Shown here piece after piece: positions 44,449-52,712 of a stretch of 64,000 nt of DNA; positions within the stretch are counted from its first letter, which is position 1; every line of letters begins with the position of its first letter. The stretch is taken from positions 19,088 to 83,087 of the forward strand of contig NZ_SNUA01000018.1 in NCBI RefSeq assembly GCF_004360225.1, in the 5' to 3' direction. The notes beneath the pieces are model-generated. The model was not told where the DNA came from, made no database searches, and worked only from the letters and a program-made list of their open reading frames with translations. The stretch is from Alcanivorax sp. 24. GTDB lineage: Bacteria > Pseudomonadota > Gammaproteobacteria > Pseudomonadales > Alcanivoracaceae. The translations under genes were made by a program, and so were the position numbers.

Positions 44449-45645
44449 TCAAAGGCGGGAGCGGAAGCCCTCCAGATCCTGGATGTGTTTGTCATGGATG
44501 TCCATGAATGATGGGTCCTCAAAGTCGATCTTGATTCCCTCTTTCCGGGCTTCTTGCAGGGCTGCCCGGCGAGCTTGTATCCACTGATCCATCTTTGTTT
44601 TGGCCTGCTCGTTCCAAATATCATCTTCAGCTTTCCATGCTCCTATTTCCCGAAGATATTTGACCGTGCCTTCGTGTACGGGCAGGGGAGTGCGGTCCAG
44701 GTAAGCACGGAATTGCCGCAGGGACATTCGCGCGGCCATTGGGTGGGAGTCCTTGTAGGCGTCATGGGACTGGTGGAACCATTTGGCCATGTGGTAAGCG
44801 AAGTCTTCATCCACATCCGCGGGTACGGAGTAGACGAAATTGGACGTGGCGCCGTCGACACCACGGGCGGTGGAGACCCCCAGTTCAATTTCGGTGGGGA
44901 TCAGCATGGGGCGGTGTTGCAGATAACCGTCCCAACCCTCCTGGTCATCCTGGCTCAGCGGCAGCCAGCGGATACCGCCGGGCGCGCCTTCCATTTCCGA
45001 TAGTACGGAACTGACCGGGGCACAGTAGGCCACGTCCGCCTTGCCTTCCACCACGGAGCGGCAGTTTTCCGCGTAGCTGCTGGCTGGCACGTACTTTATG
45101 GTCTTTTCCGCTTCTTCTGTGGAGAGGCCGATGAAGGCGGGCAGGGCACCAGTCACGGCGGCGATCATCGGCGGCGAGAACATCCCCTTGGCCACGCGAT
45201 AATCGCCCTTTTTGAGATCCTGAAGGGATTTCAGTTCGGAATCGCCGGCCACCACGTACCCCCAAGGGGTGTCGTTATGGTGCCAGAGAACCCGTTGGGG
45301 GACTGGTTTGGTGGACGCATAGCCACCGATTCCCTCGATCTGGAAGCGCATCTCCGCGGCGGAGACCGAGCTGATGGCAACGTCACGGCGCTCGGTCAGG
45401 CGTCGATAGCGCATGGATTCATTGTCCTCCGGGACTACTCGGGCAACGGAGCCCTTCTCTTTTTGCAGAATTGGTGCCCAGCCGTTGGTTGAGGCAAAAC
45501 TGGCGGAGCCGGTACCAGGTGTCGCCACCACCAATAACCGGGGCCATTCGAAATCGCTGTCCTCGGCGGCGAAGGCCGTGCCGGATACCAGCAGAGCGGT
45601 GGTCAGGGCAGGGGCGAGCACCCTGCTCAGGGTACGACGTTTCAT
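44449..45645 (-). CDS. TAXI-family TRAP solute-binding protein (paralogue B)
   Basis: 398 residues; signal peptide ends near GTAFA. Same motifs as paralogue A: LLVVATPGTGSASFASTNGW, VVPEDNESMRYRRLTERRDV, GDYRVAKGMFSPPM, HRPMLIPTEI, and the end GFRSRL. Ribosome site AAGGAG lies before the ATG. It is probably the first gene of the TRAP cluster. Differences between A and B cluster in the middle (residues about 165-200) and C-terminus, which could shift ligand preference. A 16-bp operator-like palindrome is about 200 bp upstream. Confidence 0.9.
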   Translation of the reverse strand: MKRRTLSRVLAPALTTALLVSGTAFAAEDSDFEWPRLLVVATPGTGSASFASTNGWAPILQKEKGSVARVVPEDNESMRYRRLTERRDVAISSVSAAEMRFQIEGIGGYASTKPVPQRVLWHHNDTPWGYVVAGDSELKSLQDLKKGDYRVAKGMFSPPMIAAVTGALPAFIGLSTEEAEKTIKYVPASSYAENCRSVVEGKADVAYCAPVSSVLSEMEGAPGGIRWLPLSQDDQEGWDGYLQHRPMLIPTEIELGVSTARGVDGATSNFVYSVPADVDEDFAYHMAKWFHQSHDAYKDSHPMAARMSLRQFRAYLDRTPLPVHEGTVKYLREIGAWKAEDDIWNEQAKTKMDQWIQARRAALQEARKEGIKIDFEDPSFMDIHDKHIQDLEGFRSRL

Positions 45646-46249
45646 CGGTGACTCCTTATTGTTCTCTAATGGTTCACTTTTTAATGATCGAATGTATTTT
45701 ATTGACCTGTTTGTATATGGCGCCTGGCGTATTGTGAAAGCTCTCCCGAGGTTACCGCCGCCAGTTGTTTGCCAGGGTGTTAAGGGCCTATGAGTGCCTT
45801 ATTTTAAAAGGGCTTTTTTCGTGCGGGCCCGAGCTTGGGTTGTTCTCCTGACGTATGTCAGGTTAAACCGCCGATAATCAGAATTTCAAGCGGTAAAAGT
45901 GGTGTTTTATTAGAAATCCACCAAAAAGAAGGTCGATTCTGTTTACCTGTTTTAAAAAATCGCCGGGAGCGATTTTGGACGTCGCGGTAGCGACGGCCCG
46001 AAGGGTGACACGCTTTCCAAACCACCGTTCATTCCCGGCCTGACCCGGGATCTCCCAGTGGAGGGCTATGGGCTTTCAGGAGAAGAAGGCGGCGGGAGAC
46101 AGGGAGATTAGGATATAGGCGGGAGGTGCTGGATAAAGTCCAGCATGACGTGGCTGCTCTGACGTCATCTCCCCAAAGCCGGTAGCGGGCCTTGGGGCGC
46201 GGTGCGTGTCAGCGAGTTGGCCCACGGACCGCGCTGGTTGGCTATTGAA
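45646..46249. other. 604-bp gap: TRAP promoter region and repeat fragments
   Basis: The part next to paralogue B is AT-rich. The palindrome at 45847-45862 is listed separately. At 45955-46015 a hairpin block AAAATCGCCGGGAGCGATTT plus GACGGCCCGAAGGGTGAC is a partial copy of the module at 52507. A TGCTGGATAAAGTCCAGCA stem lies at 46129-46147. No gene is seen. Confidence 0.6.
45847..45862. promoter_or_regulatory. Operator-like palindrome upstream of the TRAP genes
   Basis: CCTGACGTATGTCAGG: arms CCTGAC/GTCAGG are perfectly symmetrical. It is nearly the same as the two sites at 47.5 kb (GCTGACGTTTGTCAGG). On the minus strand TTGAAA and TTTAAC boxes 16 bp apart lie just before it, as for a promoter with an operator at its start point. 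Confidence 0.6.
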
Positions 46250-47335
46250 TCAGCCCAGTGAACGGGCGATTTCGGCGCCTATTTCCGCTACCCGCCGGGC
46301 ACGGGCGCCATCACGTTCCGGGTCTGCGCTGGCACTGCTGGCGTTCCCCTGGGCGGCGCGCGCGGCCACCCCCTGGATGATGGCGGCGCTGCGGAAGAAG
46401 GAAAACGCCATGTAGATCGGCCACTCGGGAATGCCATCGCGCCCGGTACGTTCACAGTAGCGTTCCAGCATCTGTTGTTCCGGTGGCAGTCCCGCTTGCA
46501 GCAAGTCCTTGGTGTTGGGCAGGTCCGTCGGCAGGTGGTAGGGCATGCAGAGATAGGACAGGTCCGCCAGTGGATGACCAAGGGTGGAGAGTTCCCAATC
46601 GAGTACGGCGATGATCCGGGGCTCGGTAGGGTGCAGGATGGTATTGCCAAGGCGGAAGTCACCATGAACGATGGTGGTTTCGTCCTTCACGCTGGTATCG
46701 GTGTGTTCCAGGAGCCAGTCACGCAACCAGTCCATTTGTGAGTAATCGAAATCCGCCGGCAAGGCGGACTTGGCACCTTCGTATTGTGTTGCCCAGCGGC
46801 TGGTCTGGCGCTTCAAATAACCTTCCGGCCGGCCGAAACGTTCCAGACCCACCGCCTGCCAGTCCACGCCGTGCAGCTGTGCCAACGTGTCGATCAGCGC
46901 GAAGGCGGTGGCCGGGCGCTGATCTCGTGGAATCGGGTCCATTGACGGCGGAGGCACGATCCGGCCTTCGATGAATTCCATGACAAAAAATTCGGCGCCG
47001 ATCACGCTGGTGTCTTCGCAGTAGGCCAGCATACGGGGTACCGGCACACCGGTGTCCGCCAGCGCGTGCATGACGGCGTGTTCGCGATCCACGGCGTGGG
47101 CTTTGGGCAGCAGTTTGCCCGGCGGTTTCTTGCGCAGCACATAACGCTTGCCGCTGACGGTGCTGATCAAATAAGTGGGATTGGACATGCCGCCTTGGAA
47201 TTGCTCCACGGTAAGCCCGTCAACGGCTTCCGGCAGGGCGGCTCGCAACCAGTTGGCCAGCGCATCGGCATCGATGCGGTGGGCGGGCAAAGGCGAGACC
47301 AGTTGCGGTCCCGTGGTGGTGGCGTTGTTATTCAT
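46250..47335 (-). CDS. APH-fold phosphotransferase, ACAD11/LvaA-like
   Basis: 361 residues from the ATG; the frame is open 49 codons upstream through the promoter. A kinase-like phosphotransferase: LRKKPPGKLLPKAH (lysine of the N-lobe), FFVMEFIEGRIV, catalytic IVHGDFRLGNTILHP and metal-binding AVLDWELSTLGHPLADL. This group pairs with acyl-CoA dehydrogenases; in mammalian ACAD10/11 and Pseudomonas LvaA it phosphorylates the 4-hydroxyl of 4-hydroxyacyl-CoA (established in those systems, recalled). Here it is divergent from an acyl-CoA synthetase, with shared operators. Its substrate is inferred, not shown. Confidence 0.85.
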   Translation of the reverse strand: MNNNATTTGPQLVSPLPAHRIDADALANWLRAALPEAVDGLTVEQFQGGMSNPTYLISTVSGKRYVLRKKPPGKLLPKAHAVDREHAVMHALADTGVPVPRMLAYCEDTSVIGAEFFVMEFIEGRIVPPPSMDPIPRDQRPATAFALIDTLAQLHGVDWQAVGLERFGRPEGYLKRQTSRWATQYEGAKSALPADFDYSQMDWLRDWLLEHTDTSVKDETTIVHGDFRLGNTILHPTEPRIIAVLDWELSTLGHPLADLSYLCMPYHLPTDLPNTKDLLQAGLPPEQQMLERYCERTGRDGIPEWPIYMAFSFFRSAAIIQGVAARAAQGNASSASADPERDGARARRVAEIGAEIARSLG

Positions 47336-47492
47336 ATCCAGGTCTCTCAGATAAAAGCCATCTGCTCGAATTGGCTTCATTCGTATCGGCCTCGCCCGGC
47401 CCCGGGGGGAGGCATGATCAGGCTGGTGGCGCCCTGAAATCGGCTTGGTGCGCCGCCGAATAAGCCCTTGAACAGCTCTCAAATTAGTTATG

Positions 47493-47508
47493 GCTGACGT
47501 TTGTCAGG
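47493..47508. promoter_or_regulatory. Operator, left copy
   Basis: GCTGACGTTTGTCAGG, just downstream of the phosphotransferase -10 box on the minus strand. Arms CTGAC/GTCAG are symmetrical. It is the exact reverse complement of the right copy at 47605. Confidence 0.65.
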
Positions 47509-47514
47509 ATGAAA

Positions 47515-47543
47515 ATACTAGGAACCAGCGGCGCCTGGGTCAA
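47515..47543 (-). promoter_or_regulatory. Promoter for the phosphotransferase gene
   Basis: On the minus strand TTGACC, 17-bp spacer, TAGTAT, with the left operator beginning 6 bp after the -10. Confidence 0.6.
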
Positions 47544-47571
47544 TGTGTTTGAACGAATCTTCGGCTCCGGC

Positions 47572-47601
47572 TTGACATCACCTTCCGATCCGCCGTAGCG
47601 T
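47572..47601 (+). promoter_or_regulatory. Promoter for the acyl-CoA synthetase gene
   Basis: Perfect -35 TTGACA and a weak -10 (TAGCGT) 18 bp later, with the right operator beginning 3 bp on. The arrangement mirrors the divergent promoter. Confidence 0.55.
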
Positions 47602-47604
47602 TTG

Positions 47605-47620
47605 CCTGACAAACGTCAGC
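47605..47620. promoter_or_regulatory. Operator, right copy
   Basis: CCTGACAAACGTCAGC, identical to the left copy when reversed. It covers the likely start point of the acyl-CoA synthetase transcript, a repressor position. Confidence 0.65.
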
Positions 47621-47663
47621 CCGCGCAGTGGCGTGAGACGTTGACGGGCCGGGAGAACAAGAA

Positions 47664-49487
47664 ATGTCAGAATGGGACAACAAGCGGATCGCCGCCCAGG
47701 GCGCGTCGGTGGCCGATGATCCGGCATCGGCGCTGACCCTGGAGCAGGCGGTGGCCCACATTACCGCCACGGATCCCCGTTTCGCCGTGACCGAAACAGA
47801 CATTCGGGGACAACGGTATCCGGTTTTCGCCAACGCGCCGGCGCATTTACGTGAAGTGCTGCAATCGGTGGAATCGGTTTACGGTGAGCGTGATGTGCTG
47901 ATTTATCGTGACGAGCGCTGGGATTACCCGCGTCTGGTCGACGAAGTCAATCGCCTCGCCGGGGCACTTGCCGATTTGGGTGTCCAGCCCGGCGAGCGGG
48001 TGGCTCTGGCGATGCGCAACTATCCGGAATTTCCGCTGTTGTTACTGGCGATCACCGCGATTGGCGCGGTGGTGGTGCCGATGAACGCCTGGTGGTCCGG
48101 TGAGGAATTGGCGTTCGCGCTGGAGGACTGCGGTGCGAGGATGGTGTTCGCCGACCACGATCGCTATCAACGTATCGAACCGTTCGCGCAACGTCTGGGG
48201 CTGACGCTGTTCGCGGTTCGTGATGTGAAAGGCGAACACAACTATTCGGATTTGCTGGAAGGGGCGACGCGGGCATCCTGGCCGACAGTGCCGATCGCCA
48301 CCGATGACGACTTCGCGGTGCTGTACTCGTCGGGTTCCACCGGTCGTCCCAAGGGCGTGGTGCTGACCCATCGGGGGCTGGTCTCGGCGGTCTATTCGCT
48401 GATCATGTTGCGGTTGCTGCCGGCGCTGATGGATCCGGACACGCCGGCCTCGACGCGACCTCCCTGTTCGTTGGTGGTGACGCCTCTGTTTCATGTCACG
48501 GCGCTGAATTCGAATCTGATCCAGGGGCTCGCCGCCGGCGCCACTCTGAATTTGATGTACAAGTGGGATCCCGAAGAGGCAATCCGCGTTATCAACGCCG
48601 AACAGGTAACCCGTTTTGTCGGCGTTCCGACCCAGTCCGCGGAGCTGATGGAAACCGCCCGCCGGCTGGAGCAGCCGTTGCCGTCGCTGGAGTTCATCGG
48701 CGGTGGCGGTGCCAAACGTCCGGCCGCCCAGGTGGGACGTTTGGCCAGTGCTTTTCCCGCGGCCAGCATTGCTTCCGGCTGGGGCATGACCGAGACCAAC
48801 GCGCTCGGCATCATTATTGCCGGTGATCCCTATGTGGAGAACCCGGAAGCGGCCGGCCGCCTGACGCCGCCGTTGCAAGAGATGCGTATTGTCGATGAGC
48901 AGGACCGCCCGTTGCCGCCGGGCGAGGTGGGGGAGTTGCTGGTACGCAGCGCCGCCAACATGCGCTGCTATCTGAACCAGCCGGAAGCCACCGCCGCGGC
49001 GATGCGGGACGGCTGGCTGTATACCGGTGACATGGCCCGGGCGAATGAGGACGGGCTGGTTTATATCGTCGATCGCAAAAAGGACATCATTATTCGTGGT
49101 GGCGAGAACATCGCCTGCCTGGAGGTGGAGGACGCTTTGTATCAGCACCCGGAGGTCGTGGAAGCCTGCGCCTTCTCGGTCCCGGATGAGCGTCTGGGTG
49201 AGATCGTCGGCGCCATGGTGGTACTCAAGAGTGGAAGCGGGGTGGGTGAAGCGGAATTGAAAGCCTGTGTCGCTGAACACCTTGCCCACTTCAAGGTGCC
49301 GGAGCGGTTCTGGTGGCAGGACAGTCCTCTCGCCCGTGGCGCCACCGACAAGATCGACCGGCGCGCGATTCGCGCCGCCTGTCTGGCCAGGCTGGATCCG
49401 GGTAAGCCGGACACTGGCAACAGCGCCGATACCGACAAGCCTGATACCAACAAAAATACGGCGGCAAGCGCCGCGCAAGGAAACTGA
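47664..49487 (+). CDS. Acyl-CoA synthetase (AMP-forming, class I adenylating enzyme)
   Basis: 607 residues. P-loop-like LYSSGSTGRPKGVVLTHRG, WGMTETNALG, YTGDMARANEDGLVYIVDRKKD, IIIRGGENI and the C-terminal catalytic lysine in GATDKIDRRAIR. It joins a carboxylic acid to CoA through an acyl-AMP. The ATG has GGGAGAACAAGAA upstream. It is the first gene of an operon with enoyl-CoA hydratase (starts 1 bp after its stop). The last 25 residues (PDTGNSADTDKPDTNKN on) are low-complexity and look added. Substrate probably the acid brought in by the TRAP system; inference. Confidence 0.92.
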   Translation: MSEWDNKRIAAQGASVADDPASALTLEQAVAHITATDPRFAVTETDIRGQRYPVFANAPAHLREVLQSVESVYGERDVLIYRDERWDYPRLVDEVNRLAGALADLGVQPGERVALAMRNYPEFPLLLLAITAIGAVVVPMNAWWSGEELAFALEDCGARMVFADHDRYQRIEPFAQRLGLTLFAVRDVKGEHNYSDLLEGATRASWPTVPIATDDDFAVLYSSGSTGRPKGVVLTHRGLVSAVYSLIMLRLLPALMDPDTPASTRPPCSLVVTPLFHVTALNSNLIQGLAAGATLNLMYKWDPEEAIRVINAEQVTRFVGVPTQSAELMETARRLEQPLPSLEFIGGGGAKRPAAQVGRLASAFPAASIASGWGMTETNALGIIIAGDPYVENPEAAGRLTPPLQEMRIVDEQDRPLPPGEVGELLVRSAANMRCYLNQPEATAAAMRDGWLYTGDMARANEDGLVYIVDRKKDIIIRGGENIACLEVEDALYQHPEVVEACAFSVPDERLGEIVGAMVVLKSGSGVGEAELKACVAEHLAHFKVPERFWWQDSPLARGATDKIDRRAIRAACLARLDPGKPDTGNSADTDKPDTNKNTAASAAQGN

Positions 49488-49488
49488 T

Positions 49489-50265
49489 ATGGGTTATGAA
49501 TTCGTTAAAACCGAACGCCGGGGTCCGATTCTGATCGTCACCATGAACCGGCCGGAAGTGTACAACGCGGTACACGCGCCCATGCACAATGAGATGTCCC
49601 GGGTGTGGGATGACTTTGCCGCCGACGATGATCTGTGGGTGGCGGTGCTCACTGGTGCCGGCGAGAAGGCGTTCTCCGCCGGTAACGATCTCAAGTACAC
49701 CGCCCGGGGGGGCAAGGGCACGCCACCGCCCACCGGGTTCGCCGGCCTGTCAACACGCTTTGATCTGGAAAAGCCGCTGATTGCCGCGGTGAACGGGTTT
49801 GCCATGGGCGGAGGATTCGAAACCGCCTTGTGTTGTGACATTCTGCTGGCCGCCGACACCGCCCGCTTTGCTTTGCCGGAGGTCAAGGTCGGCTTGTTCG
49901 CCGCCGCCGGCGGCGTGCAGCGCCTGAGTCGACAGATCGGCCGCAAGCAGGCGGTGGAGATGATGCTGTCCGGCCGTCAGGCGAGCGCCGTCGAGGGCAA
50001 GGCGCTGGGCTTCGTCAATGCGGTCTATCCGCAAAACGAGCTGATGGACGCGGCCCTGGCGAAGGCCGAGGAAATTTGTGCCGTATCGCCGTCATCGGTG
50101 AAGGCGACCAAGCGGGTTCTCAATCATCTGGATGAACTGGAACGTCTGCGGGAAAGTCTGGCGTACAGCCGCGAGGTGATCGAGGACTTACGTCATACCG
50201 AGGACTTCAAGGAAGGCGTCAACGCCTTCGTGGAAAAGCGCCCACCACAGTGGAAGAACCGCTGA
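49489..50265 (+). CDS. Enoyl-CoA hydratase/isomerase family protein
   Basis: 258 residues. Crotonase fold: FSAGNDLKYTA (oxyanion loop), AAVNGFAMGGGFETALCCD with the first catalytic-type Glu, and FALPEVKVGLFAAAGGVQRL with the second Glu. Both acidic residues are kept, so hydration of a 2-enoyl-CoA is likely. The ATG begins 1 bp after the synthetase stop, with GCAAGGAAA as ribosome site. The stop TGA is followed at once by a shortened MITE-like element. Confidence 0.9.
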   Translation: MGYEFVKTERRGPILIVTMNRPEVYNAVHAPMHNEMSRVWDDFAADDDLWVAVLTGAGEKAFSAGNDLKYTARGGKGTPPPTGFAGLSTRFDLEKPLIAAVNGFAMGGGFETALCCDILLAADTARFALPEVKVGLFAAAGGVQRLSRQIGRKQAVEMMLSGRQASAVEGKALGFVNAVYPQNELMDAALAKAEEICAVSPSSVKATKRVLNHLDELERLRESLAYSREVIEDLRHTEDFKEGVNAFVEKRPPQWKNR

Positions 50266-50387
50266 GAGCCTGTTTGCGCGCTATTCGCCACCGCGTTGCT
50301 GCTGGAACCCCGCCAGGCGGCGTCGCGGACTGCAGGCTCTGGTGGGGCAAAGGCCGGCGCGGCGGTGAATAGATCGTAAACAGTCTC
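50266..50387. mobile_element. MITE-like element, copy 3 (deleted, about 122 bp)
   Basis: Begins GAGCCTGTTTGCGCGC right after the stop codon and ends near GATCGTAAACAGTCTC. It shares CACCGCGTTGCTGCTGGAA, CGGACTGCAGGCTCT and GGGGCAAAGGCCGG with copy 1 but lacks the middle with the ATGTAG hairpin. It separates the hydratase from the acyl-CoA dehydrogenase gene. Confidence 0.7.
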
Positions 50388-50409
50388 TCTTACATCGAGG
50401 AGTAAAACC

Positions 50410-51660
50410 ATGGGTAACGATACCAATCTGAACAATCTCGCCATGTCCGAAGAGGCGCAGCCGCTGCTGGACGCGGTGAAACAACATATTCGTGAGAATG
50501 TTGATCCAATCACCGAGGAATACCACCGTCTGGGTGAAGGTCGCGCCGAGCGCTTCAGCTATGCGCCGGGCCAGTTGGAACTGTTGGAGCAAGCCAAAAG
50601 CAAAGCCAAGGCCAATGGCCTGTGGAACTTTTTCCTGCCCAACGCGGAAACCGGGGAAGGCCTGTCCAACCTTGATTACGCTTACATTGCTTTCGAGCTG
50701 GGCAAGAACCCGCTGGCGTCACAGACCCTGAACTGTTCCGCGCCGGATACCGGCAACATGGAAGTGCTCGAGCGTGTCGGTACTCCGGAACAGAAAGAGA
50801 AGTGGCTCAAGCCGCTGCTCAACGGCGAGATTCGCTCCTGTTTCGGCATGACTGAACCGAAAGTGGCGTCTTCCGATGCCCGCAACATCGAAACCAGCGC
50901 GGTACTGGACGGCGATGAGTGGGTCATCAACGGCGAGAAGTACTACATTTCCGGCGCCGGCGATCCACGCTGCAAGATCATGATCTGTATGGTCAAAACC
51001 AGCCCCGACGCGCCCACGTTCCGTCAGCAGTCTCAGATTCTGGTGCCCATGGACACCCCCGGGGTGAACATCATCGGTCCGATGTGCGTGTTCGGTCACG
51101 ACCACGCCCCCCATGGCCACATGCATATCAAGCTGGAGAACGTACGGGTACCCAAGGAGAACATCCTGTGGGGCGAGGGCCGTGGTTTTGAGATTTCCCA
51201 GGTCCGTCTCGGCCCGGGCCGGATTCACCACTGCATGCGTTCCATCGGCTCGGCGGAGAAGGCCCTGGACCTGATGATGGAACGCGGTCTCAACCGCGAA
51301 GCCTTCGGCAAGAAGATCATCGACCTGGGCAAGAACATGGAAACCATTTCCCGCGCCCGCATTGAAATCGAAGCGATGCGCATGATGGTCCTCAAAGCAG
51401 CCAAGGCGATGGACGTGATGGGGAATAAGGAAGCGCGGATCTGGGTTTCCATGGCGAAAGCGATGGTGCCGGAGAAGTGCTGCCAGATCATCGATCAGGC
51501 CATGCAGATCCACGGTGCCACAGGTATCAGCCAATGGTCTCCGCTGTCTGAAATGTACATGCAGCAGCGTACCCTGCGTTTCGCCGATGGCCCGGATGAA
51601 GTGCATCACAACGTCATCGCCCGTAACGAGGTTACCCGCTACAACCAATCCGGGGGCTGA
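50410..51660 (+). CDS. Acyl-CoA dehydrogenase family protein (ACAD11/LvaC-like)
   Basis: 416 residues. FAD-binding and substrate motifs CFGMTEPKVASSDARNIET, WVINGEKYYISGAGDPRCK, ENILWGEGRGFEISQVRLGPGRIHHCMR and the C-terminal MQIHGATGISQWSPLSEMY identify an acyl-CoA dehydrogenase of the group that pairs with APH phosphotransferases. In LvaC and ACAD11 this partner removes phosphate from 4-phosphoacyl-CoA (recalled). The ATG follows CGAGGAG. An SDR gene starts 4 bp downstream. Confidence 0.92.
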   Translation: MGNDTNLNNLAMSEEAQPLLDAVKQHIRENVDPITEEYHRLGEGRAERFSYAPGQLELLEQAKSKAKANGLWNFFLPNAETGEGLSNLDYAYIAFELGKNPLASQTLNCSAPDTGNMEVLERVGTPEQKEKWLKPLLNGEIRSCFGMTEPKVASSDARNIETSAVLDGDEWVINGEKYYISGAGDPRCKIMICMVKTSPDAPTFRQQSQILVPMDTPGVNIIGPMCVFGHDHAPHGHMHIKLENVRVPKENILWGEGRGFEISQVRLGPGRIHHCMRSIGSAEKALDLMMERGLNREAFGKKIIDLGKNMETISRARIEIEAMRMMVLKAAKAMDVMGNKEARIWVSMAKAMVPEKCCQIIDQAMQIHGATGISQWSPLSEMYMQQRTLRFADGPDEVHHNVIARNEVTRYNQSGG

Positions 51661-51664
51661 TGCC

Positions 51665-52444
51665 ATGGTCGATACCTCACTCTTCGACCTGAGCGGCAAG
51701 GTGGCGCTGATGACCGGCGCCTCCAAGGGCATGGGCAAGGCGATGGCGCAGGCCCTCGCCGCCCACGGCGCCACCGTGGTGATCTCCGCGCGCAAGCAGG
51801 AGACCCTCGACCAGGCCGCCGCTGATATCAATCAGGCGGTGGGCACGGAACGGGTGCATGCGGTGGCGGCCAATGCCGGCCGCAAGGAAGAACTGGAAGC
51901 GCTGGTGGAAAAAACCCACCAGCTTGCCGGGCCGGTGGACATTCTGGTCGGCAATGCCGGGGTCAATATTTTCTACGGCAAGATTTCCGAGATTCCCGAC
52001 GACGCCTACGAAAAGACTATGAAAACCAACGTACAGGCCAATCTCTGGCTGGCGCGCCTGGTGGTTCCGGACATGATCGAGAAGGGCAACGGTTCGATGA
52101 TGTTTACCGCCAGTGTCGGTGCCTACAAACCTTCCGATACGCTGGGTTTGTACGGCACGTCCAAATTGGCGCTGATCGGTCTGGTTCGTAATCTGGCGTT
52201 GGAATATGGCCCCCAAGGCATCCGTGCCAACGCCATTTGTCCGGGACTGGTACGCACTGATTTCGCCAAGGCACTGTGGGACAACCCGGAAGCGGAAGCC
52301 CGCGCCAATTCGCAGATTCCTCTGCGTCGCTTGGGTGAGCCGGAGGATTTCAGTGGTCTGTCGGTGTTCCTTGCCTCGGATGCCAGCCGGTATATGACCG
52401 GGCAGGCGCTGACCGTCTGTGGCGGTACGCATATGTGGGCCTGA
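51665..52444 (+). CDS. Short-chain dehydrogenase/reductase 1
   Basis: 259 residues. TGASKGMGKAMAQ (NAD(P) glycine motif), VGNAGVN, and the catalytic Ser-Tyr-Lys in TASVGAYKP and YGTSKLALIG. C-terminus GQALTVCGGTHMW is typical of FabG-like SDRs. It starts 4 bp after the acyl-CoA dehydrogenase stop, so the two are co-translated. In the Lva scheme an SDR reduces the 4-oxoacyl-CoA; assignment here is inference. A longer open frame upstream is overlap only. Confidence 0.9.
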   Translation: MVDTSLFDLSGKVALMTGASKGMGKAMAQALAAHGATVVISARKQETLDQAAADINQAVGTERVHAVAANAGRKEELEALVEKTHQLAGPVDILVGNAGVNIFYGKISEIPDDAYEKTMKTNVQANLWLARLVVPDMIEKGNGSMMFTASVGAYKPSDTLGLYGTSKLALIGLVRNLALEYGPQGIRANAICPGLVRTDFAKALWDNPEAEARANSQIPLRRLGEPEDFSGLSVFLASDASRYMTGQALTVCGGTHMWA

Positions 52445-52690
52445 AATACGCCTGACGCCTGACGCCTGACGCTAAAGTCAAAACCCGAGGCTGCGGGCAT
52501 TGCGGAAATAAAAAATTGCCGGGAGCAATTTTTAACGTTGCTGTGCGACGGCCCGAAGGGTGACCGCCATGGACGGCGGTCATAAATAAGCGCTTTTAGT
52601 GCTTGCAGGGGGGGTGGGGTGGGTTTCGCATTATCGGCGTCCGGCGTCCGGCGTCCGGCGTCCGGCGTCCGGCGTCCGGCGTCCGGCGTC
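52445..52690. repeat. Compound intergenic repeat ending in GGCGTCC tandem (copy 2)
   Basis: In order: CTGACGCCTGACGCCTGACG, AAAGTCAAAACCCGAGGCTG, the hairpin block AAAATTGCCGGGAGCAATTTT with GACGGCCCGAAGGGTGACCG and CCGCCATGGACGGCGG, a short stretch, TTATC, then seven perfect GGCGTCC units (52636-52684) plus a partial. The ends are inverse to each other. A copy with an insert lies at 58380-58890. Confidence 0.85.
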
Positions 52691-52712
52691 TTAACAGAAA
52701 CAGGAGAAATTC

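Noticed and set aside
46158..46168. TGACGTCA near the phosphotransferase stop as another operator
   Set aside because: It lacks the 4-bp centre of the CTGAC-n-GTCAG sites and lies at a 3' end, so it is probably chance.
48042..49478. 478-residue minus-strand ORF opposite the acyl-CoA synthetase
   Set aside because: Shadow of a well-supported gene; no recognisable domain.
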